Source: JAEUPI01 sp044222685
GTDB lineage: Bacteria; Pseudomonadota; Gammaproteobacteria; Burkholderiales; Burkholderiaceae_C
Length of the DNA stretch: 64,000 nt
NCBI GenBank assembly: GCA_044222685.1
Contig: JBGAMU010000003.1
Coordinates: 1 to 64,000, forward strand
Direction of reading: 5' to 3'
Shown: one piece after another, positions 23,754 to 32,167 of the stretch
Position numbering within the stretch: the first letter of the stretch is position 1
Layout of the letters: the number at the start of each line of letters is the position of its first letter
Notes under the pieces: model-generated
Database searches by the model: none
Told to the model about the DNA's origin: nothing
The model's input: the letters and a program-made list of their open reading frames with translations, nothing else
Made by a program: the position numbers and the translations under genes

Positions 23754-25166
23754 ATGGGATCGCCTCGCCTGCTGGTCTCCGCAGCCCACAAGTCGTCGGG
23801 CAAGACGACGCTGACCATCGGCCTGACGCGCTCGCTGGTCGAACGCGGCCTCACGGTGCAGACCTTCAAGAAGGGACCGGACTACATCGACCCGATGTGG
23901 CTGGCCCGGGCGAGCGGCCGGCCCTGTGTGAACCTCGATCCACATCTGATGCACGACGACGAAATCGTCGCTGCGCTGGCGCGGCACAGCGCCGACGCTG
24001 GCGCCACGCTGGTCGAAGGCAACAAGGGCTTGTACGATGGCCTGGCGCTCGATGGCAGCAACAGCAACGCGGCGCTGGCGCGCCGCCTGGGTCTGCCGGT
24101 GCTGCTCGTGCTCGATGCCCGCGGCATGACGCGCGGCATCGCGCCGCTGATCCTCGGCTACCAGGCGTTCGACCGCGAGATCCGCATCGGCGGCGTGATC
24201 CTCAACCGGCTCGGCGGCTCGCGCCACGAAGCCAAGCTGCGCGCCGTGATCGAGCACTACACCGACGTGCCCGTGCTCGGCGCGGTGCAGCAGGATCCGC
24301 GCCTGGCCATGGTCGAGCGACACCTCGGATTGACCCCCGACGTCGAGCTCGACGACGCGCCGGCCCGCGTGCGGGCGATGGCTCGGGCTGTGGCGGCGCA
24401 GGTGGATCTGGACCGGGTACTGGCGCTGGCCGGCACCGCAGCGCCGATGCCGCTGGTCGCGTTGCCCGCTTTTCAGCCGCCGGTGGCCGGTCCACGGCTG
24501 CGCATCGGCATCGCGCGCGACGCCGCGTTCGGCTTCTACTATCCGGACGATCTCGCGGCGCTCGAATCGGCCGGTGCGTCGCTGGTGCCGATCGACACGC
24601 TGCGCGACACGCGTCTGCCCGCGCTGGATGGCCTGTTCATCGGCGGCGGCTTTCCCGAGACGGCGATGGCCGCGCTGGACGCCAACGTTGCATTGCGCGT
24701 TGCCCTGCGCGAAGCCATCGAGAACGGATTGCCGACCTATGCCGAGTGCGGCGGCCTGATGTACCTGGCGCGCTCGATCCGCTGGGGTGACCGTTGCGCG
24801 CAGATGGTCGGCGCCATCCCTGGAGACGTCTTGATGCACGATCGGCCGGTCGGCCGCGGTTATGTGCAGCTCGAGGAGACCGACGCGTTTCCCTGGCCCG
24901 CTCTCGACGAGCCGGGACCGGCGCAGCGGCTCGGCCACGAGTTCCATCACTCGAGTCTGCAGAATCTGGCGCCGTCGGTGCGCTTGGCCTATCGCGTGCA
25001 ACGCGGCCACGGCATCGACGGCAGGCACGACGGCGTGTGCGTGCACAACCTGCTGGCCTCCTATGCTCATCTGCGCCACACCGGCGGCAACCGCTGGCCG
25101 CAGCGCTTTCTGGCCTTCGTGCGCCGCGCGCACACCGTGGCCACTTCGCCTCCGCTGGCGGCGTGA
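23754..25166 (+). CDS. dsrN: DsrN, siroheme amidating (cobyrinate a,c-diamide synthase-like) enzyme
   Basis: 470 residues, CobB/CbiA family. There is a P-loop at the N-terminus (AAHKSSGKTTLTIGL). A class I glutamine amidotransferase domain occupies the second half, with the nucleophile cysteine in YAECGGLMYLA. DsrN is known to amidate siroheme for DsrAB. cobA downstream supplies siroheme precursor, which supports that role here over cobalamin synthesis. The stop overlaps the start of the DsrC-like gene (TGATG). Confidence 0.94.
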   Translation: MGSPRLLVSAAHKSSGKTTLTIGLTRSLVERGLTVQTFKKGPDYIDPMWLARASGRPCVNLDPHLMHDDEIVAALARHSADAGATLVEGNKGLYDGLALDGSNSNAALARRLGLPVLLVLDARGMTRGIAPLILGYQAFDREIRIGGVILNRLGGSRHEAKLRAVIEHYTDVPVLGAVQQDPRLAMVERHLGLTPDVELDDAPARVRAMARAVAAQVDLDRVLALAGTAAPMPLVALPAFQPPVAGPRLRIGIARDAAFGFYYPDDLAALESAGASLVPIDTLRDTRLPALDGLFIGGGFPETAMAALDANVALRVALREAIENGLPTYAECGGLMYLARSIRWGDRCAQMVGAIPGDVLMHDRPVGRGYVQLEETDAFPWPALDEPGPAQRLGHEFHHSSLQNLAPSVRLAYRVQRGHGIDGRHDGVCVHNLLASYAHLRHTGGNRWPQRFLAFVRRAHTVATSPPLAA

Positions 25167-25561
25167 TGACGACTGCGCACGCCACCCACACCGCCAGGGG
25201 CGACGCATCCGTCGCGGCCTCGGGTCACTGGGTGCGGGTGGGCGGGCGCGACGTGGCCACGGATTCCGAGGGTTATCTGTGCGACCTCAACGACTGGTCG
25301 GAGGACTTCGCGCGTGCGCTCGCCGCACAGGAGGGCCTGTCGTTGACGCCGGCGCACTGGGAGCTGATCCACTTCCTGCGCGCGTACTACGCCGAACACG
25401 GCGTGCAGGCGCAAGTGCGCGTGATGATCCGCCACTTCACGCAAGCCTGGGGCCCGCGGCGCGGCAGCAACCATGAACTGCACGCGATGTTCCCGCGCGG
25501 CGGGCCGCAGAAGCAGGGCAACCGCCTCGCCGGGCTGCTGCGCACCAAAGGCGAACACTAG
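25166..25561 (+). CDS. DsrC/TusE-like protein without redox cysteines, between dsrN and dsrR
   Basis: 131 residues. An N-terminal extension of about 20 residues is followed by the DsrC core (TDSEGYLCDLNDWSEDFARAL, LTPAHWELIHFLRAYY, FPRGGPQKQGNRLAGL). The position of the first DsrC cysteine is Asn119 and the C-terminal arm ends RTKGEH, so both redox cysteines are missing; the single Cys39 lies elsewhere. It overlaps dsrN by one base (TGATG) and precedes dsrR by 19 bases. It may bind DsrC partners without carrying sulfur, or regulate them; this is inference. Confidence 0.88.
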   Translation: MTTAHATHTARGDASVAASGHWVRVGGRDVATDSEGYLCDLNDWSEDFARALAAQEGLSLTPAHWELIHFLRAYYAEHGVQAQVRVMIRHFTQAWGPRRGSNHELHAMFPRGGPQKQGNRLAGLLRTKGEH

Positions 25562-25580
25562 GAATCCCATTCGGAGCCGC

Positions 25581-25931
25581 ATGATGATGTTCACCTTGAC
25601 GAAAGAGGCTGCCGCGCAGATCCGCCAGGCCACCGCCGAGGGTGCTGGGGACTGGGCGCTGCGCATCGCGGCGCGCCGCCACGACGACGGATCGGTGCAA
25701 TACGGCATGGGCCTGGACGAGCCACGCGAAGGCGACTTGCCGCTCGAGCTGGAAGGCGTGCGACTGCTGATCGGACCGCCTTCGCAGCCGCTGCTGCAGG
25801 GCACTCGGCTCCACTACGCCGAGCTGGAGCCCGGTCGCTTCGATTTCATCTTCATTCCCGACGCTACCGCCGTCGCCGAGCTGCCCGCGTCGGGCTGCGG
25901 CCACGGTGGCTGCAGCAGCTGCGGCGGCTGA
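25581..25931 (+). CDS. dsrR: DsrR, IscA-like protein
   Basis: 116 residues related to A-type iron-sulfur carriers: FTLTKEAAAQIRQA start and strands through LLIGPPSQPLLQGTRL and FDFIFIPD. DsrR of Allochromatium lacks the iron-binding cysteines and is thought to act in dsr gene expression. Here the chain ends in a cysteine- and glycine-rich tail (GCGHGGCSSCGG), which resembles but does not exactly match the A-type C-terminal motif. Two in-frame ATGs (25581 and 25584) follow a GGAG; the second has the better spacing. Confidence 0.85.
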   Translation: MMMFTLTKEAAAQIRQATAEGAGDWALRIAARRHDDGSVQYGMGLDEPREGDLPLELEGVRLLIGPPSQPLLQGTRLHYAELEPGRFDFIFIPDATAVAELPASGCGHGGCSSCGG

Positions 25932-25962
25932 GCGCATCGCCGATTGCAACCGGAGGTTCCGC

Positions 25963-26808
25963 ATGAATTCCTTCGTCGACATGAACCGGCTGCTCGGGCG
26001 TCTGCGCCACGCCGCAGGCGGTCGGGTCTTCCTGGTCGGCGCCGGACCGGGTGACCCGGACCTGCTGACGCTACGCGCCGCCCGCCTGCTGGCGCAGGCC
26101 GACGTGGTGGTCTACGACCATCTGGTCGGCGCCGAGGTCCTGGAGCTGGTCTCGCCACAGGCCGAGCGCATCTACGCCGGCAAGGAGCGCAACCACCACA
26201 GCATGGCGCAGGGCGAGATCAATGCACTGCTGGTGCGCCTGGCGCGCAGCGGCCGCATGGTGATCCGGCTGAAGGGCGGCGACCCGTTCGTGTTCGGCCG
26301 CGGTGGCGAGGAGTTGCAGGCGCTGGTGGCCCAGGGTGTGCCGTTCGAGGTGGTGCCCGGCATCACGGCGGCCTGCGGCGTGGCCAGCTACGCCGGCATT
26401 CCGTTGACCCATCGCGATCATGCGCAATCGTGCCTGTTCGTCACCGGCCATCTCAAGGACGGCAGCTGCGACCTCGACTGGGAGGCGCTCGCCCGGCCGC
26501 GCCAGACGACCGTCATCTACATGGGGTTGGGCGGCCTGGCCGAGATCTGCGCGCAGCTGGTCGTGCACGGCCTGCCCGGCCACACGCCGGCGGCCGTGGT
26601 GCAACAGGGCACGACGCTCGATCAGCGCGTCGTCGACGGCACGCTGTCGGACCTCGCGGCACGAGTGGTACGGGCCGAGCTGCAGTCACCCTGCCTCATC
26701 ATCGTCGGCGAGGTGGTACGACTGCGCCAACAGCTGGCCTGGTTCGACGAGTGCGCACGCGCCATCGTGCCGGCAGGCGTGCCGCTGGACACCGAGCTCA
26801 GCGATTGA
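25963..26808 (+). CDS. cobA: Uroporphyrinogen-III C-methyltransferase
   Basis: 281 residues, SUMT family. The family motifs are complete: VFLVGAGPGDPDLLTLRA, VVYDHLV, RLKGGDPFVFGRGGEE and PGITAACGVASYAGIPLTHRD. It methylates uroporphyrinogen III twice to give precorrin-2, the precursor of siroheme. Only this activity is present; there is no CysG N-terminal domain. GGAGG lies 6 bases before the ATG at 25963. Its 3' end overlaps the convergent response regulator by 11 bases. Confidence 0.93.
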   Translation: MNSFVDMNRLLGRLRHAAGGRVFLVGAGPGDPDLLTLRAARLLAQADVVVYDHLVGAEVLELVSPQAERIYAGKERNHHSMAQGEINALLVRLARSGRMVIRLKGGDPFVFGRGGEELQALVAQGVPFEVVPGITAACGVASYAGIPLTHRDHAQSCLFVTGHLKDGSCDLDWEALARPRQTTVIYMGLGGLAEICAQLVVHGLPGHTPAAVVQQGTTLDQRVVDGTLSDLAARVVRAELQSPCLIIVGEVVRLRQQLAWFDECARAIVPAGVPLDTELSD

Positions 26809-27487
26809 TCCGGGTCTCGACGCTGCGACCTTCGGCCACCGCGCGCGATTCGACCGCGAACACGGCCGCCTCGACGCGCGAGCTCAGGTTCAGCTTCGAC
26901 AGGATGTGGCGCACGTGCAGCTTCACGGTATCGTGGCTGATGTCCAGCCGGCGGGCGATCGCCTTGTTGCTCTCGCCGCGTGCCAGGTGATCGAGGATCT
27001 GCCGTTCGCGGTCGGTCAGCGAATCCAGTAGGCCCTTGCGATCGCTGCCCTTGGCGCCGGACTGCAGCATCTGCGCGAGCTTCAGTGTCATGGCGGGCGC
27101 CACCACGAGCTCGCCGCGCGCCGCGCGTTCGATCGCCGAGATCACCTCCTCGGGTTCCATGTCCTTCAGTAGGTAGCCACGCACGCCCGCGCGCAATGCC
27201 GCCGCGAGGTCGGTTTCGGCATCGCTCATGGTCAGGATCACGGCCGGTGTGTCGCACCCTTCGCCGCGCAGCCGGCGCAGCAGCGTCAGGCCGTCGGTCG
27301 CCGGCATGCGAAGGTCGAGCACGACCAGGTCGGGCTTGTGCTCGAGCAGCGCCGGGGCCACCTGGTTCGGATCGCCGAGCGCGGCCACCACCGTGATGTT
27401 GCCGCGGTGGTGCAGCAGATCGGTCAATCCGTTGCGGCACAGCGCATGGTCGTCGACGAGCACCACGCGCAGACGTTCGCCCGTCAT
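26798..27487 (-). CDS. NarL-family response regulator
   Basis: 229 residues. A receiver domain has the acidic pocket VDDH and phosphoacceptor Asp58 (VVLDLRMPA), and Lys in YLLKDME. A LuxR-type helix-turn-helix is at the C-terminus (LTDRERQILDHLARGESNKAIARRLDISHDTVKLHV). It overlaps the sensor kinase gene by 4 bases. NarL regulators bind paired heptamers of the TACYYMT type. The TACCCGT/ACGGGTA palindrome upstream of soeA is close to that, which makes this the best local candidate for binding it. It is convergent with the dsr operon. Confidence 0.9.
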   Translation of the reverse strand: MTGERLRVVLVDDHALCRNGLTDLLHHRGNITVVAALGDPNQVAPALLEHKPDLVVLDLRMPATDGLTLLRRLRGEGCDTPAVILTMSDAETDLAAALRAGVRGYLLKDMEPEEVISAIERAARGELVVAPAMTLKLAQMLQSGAKGSDRKGLLDSLTDRERQILDHLARGESNKAIARRLDISHDTVKLHVRHILSKLNLSSRVEAAVFAVESRAVAEGRSVETRINR

Positions 27488-28674
27488 CGAGCTTCCCCTT
27501 CGACCGGCTCAAGCGGGAAGCGCAGCCGCACCCGTGTGCCGCCCCCCTCGCGCGGACTCACCTCCAGGCTGCCTCCCAGGCCGCGCGCACGCTGGCTCAT
27601 GATGTCCAGCCCGAAATGCGACAGCCCGTCGTGCGTGTCCGCCCGCGTCAGCCCGGCGCCGTCGTCCTCGATCCGCACCTCGACCTCGCCGCGACATTGC
27701 GCCAGTGTCAGCCAGGCGTGCCTGGCCCGGCTGTGCTTGGCGATGTTGGCGAGCGCCTCCTGCACCACGCGCAGCAGCTGGAACTCCTGCGCGACCGAGA
27801 GTCGCAGACCGGGGACCTGATCGTCGAACGCGAGTTCCACGTCGTTCAGATCGCAGAACGACATGACGCTGGCCTGCAGCGCATGCTTCAAGCCGAGCGG
27901 ATCCATCGGCGCGCGAAAGTGCGCCAGCACCTCGCGCAGGTTGCTGTGCGCGCTGGTGACGGCCTGCCGCACATCGGCTGCGTACTTGAGCGCCGCGGCC
28001 TCGTCGTGCGTCGTGATGGCCTCGTTCAACAAGGGCATGCGCATCTTCACGAAAGCCAGCGTCTGGGCGATCGAGTCATGCACCTCGGCGGCCATGGCCT
28101 GCCGTTCGGCCAGCACGGTGGCGCGCAGCGTCTCGCGCTCGAGCGCCGCGTTGTGCAACGCCAACCCGAGCAACTCGCCGATCGACTTGAGCAGCGCGGT
28201 GACTTCAGCGTCGATCGCCGGCGGGTCGTCGAGGAACAGGTTGTAGAGCCCGAGCACGCGGCCGCGGTAGGTCAGCGGCACAGCTGTCAGGTGGTGACAC
28301 TGATGGCCGAAGAAGCTGTCCTCACTGCGCAGCGCGCAATGACGCAAGTCGCCGGCCGAGACGATGACGTCGCGGGTGAACGCCGCCCCGCAGACGCCAC
28401 AGGCAGGGTCGACCGAGCGCTCGGCCGACACCACGTGCTCGGGCAGGCCGACCTGGCTGATCATCTGCAGGCGGTCGCCGTCCGCCGACAGCACGCGCAC
28501 GGCACCCGCGCGAGCCCCGGCGATCTGCATGATGGGTGTCAGGAAGCGGGCGAGCAGGTCATGCAGATCGGTCCCCGCGGCCAGCCCGGCGGTGATCTCC
28601 GCCAGCAGGCCGGCGTCGCTGGTACGCCGCGTCAGCGGCCGCGCGACCTTGAGTTCAGGCCAGTCCGTCTGCAT
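27484..28674 (-). CDS. Soluble GAF-domain sensor histidine kinase
   Basis: 396 residues with no membrane segment, so a cytoplasmic sensor. Residues about 20-175 form a GAF domain with four cysteines (Cys92 and Cys95 in PACGVCGAAF, Cys113 and Cys126 in CALRSEDSFFGHQC) that could bind a cluster or metal or react with sulfur species. The HisKA_3 region has His199 (EVHDSIAQTL), and the ATPase domain ends in FGLDIMSQRARGLGG. This is the NarX/NarP type of kinase core. The ATG at 28674 is the likely start; one at 28725 is in frame. It overlaps the regulator gene (ATGA). Confidence 0.88.
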   Translation of the reverse strand: MQTDWPELKVARPLTRRTSDAGLLAEITAGLAAGTDLHDLLARFLTPIMQIAGARAGAVRVLSADGDRLQMISQVGLPEHVVSAERSVDPACGVCGAAFTRDVIVSAGDLRHCALRSEDSFFGHQCHHLTAVPLTYRGRVLGLYNLFLDDPPAIDAEVTALLKSIGELLGLALHNAALERETLRATVLAERQAMAAEVHDSIAQTLAFVKMRMPLLNEAITTHDEAAALKYAADVRQAVTSAHSNLREVLAHFRAPMDPLGLKHALQASVMSFCDLNDVELAFDDQVPGLRLSVAQEFQLLRVVQEALANIAKHSRARHAWLTLAQCRGEVEVRIEDDGAGLTRADTHDGLSHFGLDIMSQRARGLGGSLEVSPREGGGTRVRLRFPLEPVEGEAR

Positions 28675-28922
28675 GTCTCGGCCCTGCCGGGGCAGGGTTG
28701 TCTCCGGGTCGATCCAGCGCACCATTTGAACCGGTCTGCGGCCTGCGCGCCATCGGACAGGACCCACCCCTGTTACAGAAACTGTCCCAAGCCCCTGCGG
28801 ACGCGACCCACGCGAGCCGACTGCCTGTCGACCACAACCCAACCGCCTGGCGGCCCGCGGTCATGCAGGCCGGGCCTGCGTCGGGCTTTGGCAGCCGCGG
28901 CAGGCGCGAGGCTGCCGTCCGG
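28675..28922 (-). promoter_or_regulatory. Upstream region of the kinase/regulator pair
   Basis: 248 bases without a gene. It contains GGACAG at about 28756 and CTGTCC at about 28785 as an inverted repeat, with CTGTTACAG between them. This may be an operator or a promoter region, but no known box is recognised. Confidence 0.3.
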
Positions 28923-29636
28923 TCAGCCGAACTTGACGAACAGCCTGCTGTACGGCGGCTTCACTTTGCCGAGGGCGCCGCGCACGGCGTCCGGATCCTG
29001 ACGCATCAAAGCGGCCCTGACAGCCTGGACCGAGGCCTCCACGTCCTTGAGCAGGACGTCGAACTCGGCGTCGCGTTGCAGCGCCGCGGGCGCTTGCAGG
29101 CGCAGCTGGCGCACCAGATAGTCCAGCGCGCCGACCTGCGACATGACGAGCAGCGTGCCGTTCGGAGCGCCGAGCGCCTTCGGCGCCTCGACCAGCAGCC
29201 GTTCCATCTCGGCGTGGTATGCGTTCATATGGTCGCTGTAGACGACCACACCGTTGCGGCGGCGCAGGTCGGCCGTCAGTTCGCGGACGGACTCCAGCTC
29301 CTCATGCGCTTCGGTCAGCCGGTTGTCGCGTGCGGCGGCAGCCGCCCGGTCGTACAGTGCGTTCAGCTGCGCCATCCTGCCCGCGAGCTCGATGTCGCGG
29401 TCGTAGGGCGCCGGCGGCTTCGCGCCGAACCGCTCGGCCACCGATCGCCAGGCCTGCTGCGCCTGCGTGATGGCCTGCTGGGCTTCGCTCTGCGACTTGC
29501 CGTTGGTGCGGAACAGCGCCATGCGGTATGGCGCATAGGCATCCTGCATCGCGTCGGTCAGCGCATCGCTGGCCTGCGCGAGGCTCGCGCAGGCCAGCGC
29601 CAGGGCCGATGCGAAGGCGCGGTGGGTCATGGCCAT
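28923..29636 (-). CDS. Secreted helical protein of unknown function
   Basis: 237 residues with a signal peptide (MAMTHRAFASALALACASLAQA) and then an all-helical mature part rich in Ala, Glu and Arg. It has no CxxCH heme site and no other motif I know. The end KVKPPYSRLFVKFG looks conserved-type and may close a helical bundle, somewhat like cytochrome c' or imelysin-type periplasmic proteins without the heme. It lies 144 bases downstream of the Tat metallo-hydrolase and upstream of the kinase gene on the same strand. Function not assigned. Confidence 0.75.
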   Translation of the reverse strand: MAMTHRAFASALALACASLAQASDALTDAMQDAYAPYRMALFRTNGKSQSEAQQAITQAQQAWRSVAERFGAKPPAPYDRDIELAGRMAQLNALYDRAAAAARDNRLTEAHEELESVRELTADLRRRNGVVVYSDHMNAYHAEMERLLVEAPKALGAPNGTLLVMSQVGALDYLVRQLRLQAPAALQRDAEFDVLLKDVEASVQAVRAALMRQDPDAVRGALGKVKPPYSRLFVKFG

Positions 29637-29780
29637 GGTTGATCCAGGAGGTGAATGGCCTCGGATTGTGCGGACGCCGGCCGCACGGTCCGGTGACGCA
29701 GCGCAAGCCGATGCAGTACTCCAGATGGGCTATGGACACACTCCGACGCGGTGAGTCGAGGGGCGGCCGGCCCGTCCGGC

Positions 29781-30968
29781 TCAGGCCTGGAACGTGAAGC
29801 GCGTGCCGGTCGACGAGCGGATGAACTTGTCGGGCATCTCCTGCTGGACGATCGAGATGAAGTTCTCGCCCGAGCAGTGCATCGGAATCAGCACGTCCGG
29901 GTTGATCGCCTTCAGCTCGGCCACCGTCTGGCGCAGGTACTCCACCGGGTGCGGCGCGAGGTGAAACCCGCCCAGCACCGCGTGCACCTTGTCGATGCCC
30001 GACACCTTCATCGCCGTGCGCACCGAGTTGACGATGCCGCGGTGGCCACACGAGGTCATCACTACCAGACCGCGGCCCTTCACGAGGAAGACCGTGGCCT
30101 GCTCGTGCTCGAAATCATCGGGCGCGAGCGTGATGCTGCGCTTGGCCTCGGGCAGGCCGGCCGGGGCGCACCCGAGGCCGCCCGCAACGCCCACGCTCAT
30201 GCGGGTGGGCGCCAGTACCTTTTCGAACGACGCACGCGGAATCGAACCGGTCGTGAAGCCATGGTCGGCAAGGATCGACGGCCGCTCGGCGAAGGTCACC
30301 GTCAGTCCCGCGTCCTGGATCGCCTGGCGATCGAGCGCGCCGAAGCTGCCCGCCTCGCCCGGCACGTTGAGCTCGCGCGAGCAAAAGCACTCCTCGCTGC
30401 CGAGGTAGAACGGCAGCCCCGCCTTCAGCTTGCCCTTGTTGGCCTTCAGGAAGCCGACCATGCCGCCGAAGTGATCGTAGTGGCCGTGGCTCAGCGCCAT
30501 GGCGTCGAGCTTGCCCGCATCGATGCCGGCCAGCAGCATGTTGTTCAGCAGCGTCTCCGAGGTGTAGGCGAAGTCGATCAGCACCTGGCGGGTCTCGGTG
30601 CCGCGCGCGGATTCGAGGTGCAGCGCCAAACCCCATTCGTTCTGCAGCGTGCGCTGCGGTGGTGTGCGCGGCGCGACCGCGAAGCCGAGTCGCTGCACCT
30701 GCACCGGCCCGGTGGTGCGGCCCGGCTCGAAGGCGTGGTGGTACGAATCGGTCACCACCCGCACCGACAGCCGGTCGACCACCGGCACCTGGGCCGGTGA
30801 ATCGAGCGTCCGCGCCACGGCGACGCGGCCACCGAACAAGCCGCCCGCGGCCAACATCGCCAGCGACCCCGTGCCCGCGCGCAGCAGCGCGCGGCGATCG
30901 GCGCGGCCCAGATAAGTCGCGGTCGGTTCTTCTTCGCGCGCGGTGGCGCGATCAGCCTGCTTCATCAT
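29781..30968 (-). CDS. Tat-exported metallo-beta-lactamase-fold protein
   Basis: 395 residues. The N-terminus has a twin-arginine-like signal (ADRRALLRAGTGSLAMLAAGG). The fold is a metallo-beta-lactamase with ALSHGHYDHFGGM as metal motif, CGHRGIVNSV and a late PMHCSGENF. It belongs with the group often annotated as 7,8-dihydropterin-6-methyl-transferase-like hydrolases; the substrate in sulfur oxidisers is unknown. The ATG at 30968 was chosen because GAGGAG lies 6 bases upstream. The LysR gene lies 148 bases upstream on the same strand. Confidence 0.78.
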   Translation of the reverse strand: MMKQADRATAREEEPTATYLGRADRRALLRAGTGSLAMLAAGGLFGGRVAVARTLDSPAQVPVVDRLSVRVVTDSYHHAFEPGRTTGPVQVQRLGFAVAPRTPPQRTLQNEWGLALHLESARGTETRQVLIDFAYTSETLLNNMLLAGIDAGKLDAMALSHGHYDHFGGMVGFLKANKGKLKAGLPFYLGSEECFCSRELNVPGEAGSFGALDRQAIQDAGLTVTFAERPSILADHGFTTGSIPRASFEKVLAPTRMSVGVAGGLGCAPAGLPEAKRSITLAPDDFEHEQATVFLVKGRGLVVMTSCGHRGIVNSVRTAMKVSGIDKVHAVLGGFHLAPHPVEYLRQTVAELKAINPDVLIPMHCSGENFISIVQQEMPDKFIRSSTGTRFTFQA

Positions 30969-31116
30969 GGGCGTCTCCTCTTCGTGGGACATTGTCCGAG
31001 TCGGTCGACTTGACGCATCGGTGAAGACGCGCACGGACCCGCCGTTTCGACGGCGTTGCTTGAGCGAGATCAGATGCGCCGTGCGCCGCGGGTCGAGACC
31101 GGTGGCCTAAAGCGCA

Positions 31117-32058
31117 TCAAGTTGCCCGCCGTGCCAGTGTCACCTGCTCGCAGTGGCGCACGAAGGCTTCGGTGCCGCGCCCGAGGTGCTTGTCCCGGTG
31201 CAGCACGATCGCCAGCCGTCGCGTCGCGCGCGGCAGCCGTGTGGTGAGCTCGGTCAACGCGCCCTGGGCCAGCTCGCGCGCCACCGCCTCGCGTGACAGG
31301 CAGCCAAGTGCCGCGCCGGCTGCGACCACGCGCTTGATCGCCTCGACGCTGCCGAGTTCGAACGCCACCTGCAGCGGACCGACATGCTCGAGCAACCAGC
31401 GGTCGGCCGCCTCGCGCGTGCCCGAGCCGGCCTCGCGCAGTGCCCAGACGGCCTCGCGCAGCTGGCGCGCGCCCGCATGGCGACCGGCCAGCGGATGCGT
31501 CGGCGCGGCGATGACCACCAGCTCGTCGGTGAGCCAGGGCTGCACACGCAGGTGCGGGTGCGTCTGCGGACCCTCGATGAAGCCCACATCGACGTCGAAG
31601 GCCGCCACCGCCGCGATCACGTCCCGGGTGTTGGCGATCATCATCTGAACCGGACTCGCCGGGTGCGCCGCCTGCCAGCGCGCCAGCAGGTCGGGCAGCA
31701 GGTACTCGCCGATCGTCAGGCTGGCCGCCACGCGCAGCGGCGCCTCGTGCGCCCCGGTGAACAGATGCTCCAGCTCGGCCGATTGGTCGAGCAGCGAGGC
31801 GGCCAGCGGAATCAGCACGCGCCCGTTCTCGTTCAGCACCAGACGTCTGCCGACACGGTCGAACAGGTCAACGCCCAGCGTGCGCTCCAGTTCGGTCAGC
31901 GCCGCGCTGGCCGCCGATTGCGAGCGCGCCACGTGGTCGGCCGCGGCACGGGTCGAGCCGGCACGCGCGGTGGCCGCGAAGACCTCGAGCTGGCGCAGGT
32001 TCAGGCGCAGCCGGGTCGGTCCCGAGGTGCTGTTCCTTTTATCGGATTTTCCGGTCAT
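31117..32058 (-). CDS. LysR-family transcriptional regulator, divergent from sat
   Basis: 313 residues. An N-terminal winged helix-turn-helix (LNLRQLEVFAATARAGSTRAAADHVARSQSAASAAL is its region, residues about 19-53) is followed by the LysR effector domain to residue 310. LysR regulators usually control the divergent gene, here sat, across a 109-base AT-richer gap. The effector is unknown. The window's other LysR gene, cbbR, is more typical; this one may respond to a sulfur metabolite. Much longer open reading on this strand past 32058 is only antisense to sat. Confidence 0.88.
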   Translation of the reverse strand: MTGKSDKRNSTSGPTRLRLNLRQLEVFAATARAGSTRAAADHVARSQSAASAALTELERTLGVDLFDRVGRRLVLNENGRVLIPLAASLLDQSAELEHLFTGAHEAPLRVAASLTIGEYLLPDLLARWQAAHPASPVQMMIANTRDVIAAVAAFDVDVGFIEGPQTHPHLRVQPWLTDELVVIAAPTHPLAGRHAGARQLREAVWALREAGSGTREAADRWLLEHVGPLQVAFELGSVEAIKRVVAAGAALGCLSREAVARELAQGALTELTTRLPRATRRLAIVLHRDKHLGRGTEAFVRHCEQVTLARRAT

Positions 32059-32167
32059 GGTGAGCGATATTGTCCATTTTTCCTTTTCACCTTGGCTGTC
32101 TAGCATCGAGGGCGTGCCGGACGCGCGCGGTTGGCGTCGTTCTGCGCTTCGCACCCTCATTGAAACC
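32059..32167. promoter_or_regulatory. Divergent promoter region between the LysR gene and sat
   Basis: A 109-base gap that is clearly more AT-rich than its surroundings (ATATTGTCCATTTTTCCTTTT near 32069). It must hold the sat promoter and the LysR operator. TAGCAT at about 32101 could be a -10 element. No LysR box is called with confidence. Confidence 0.4.
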
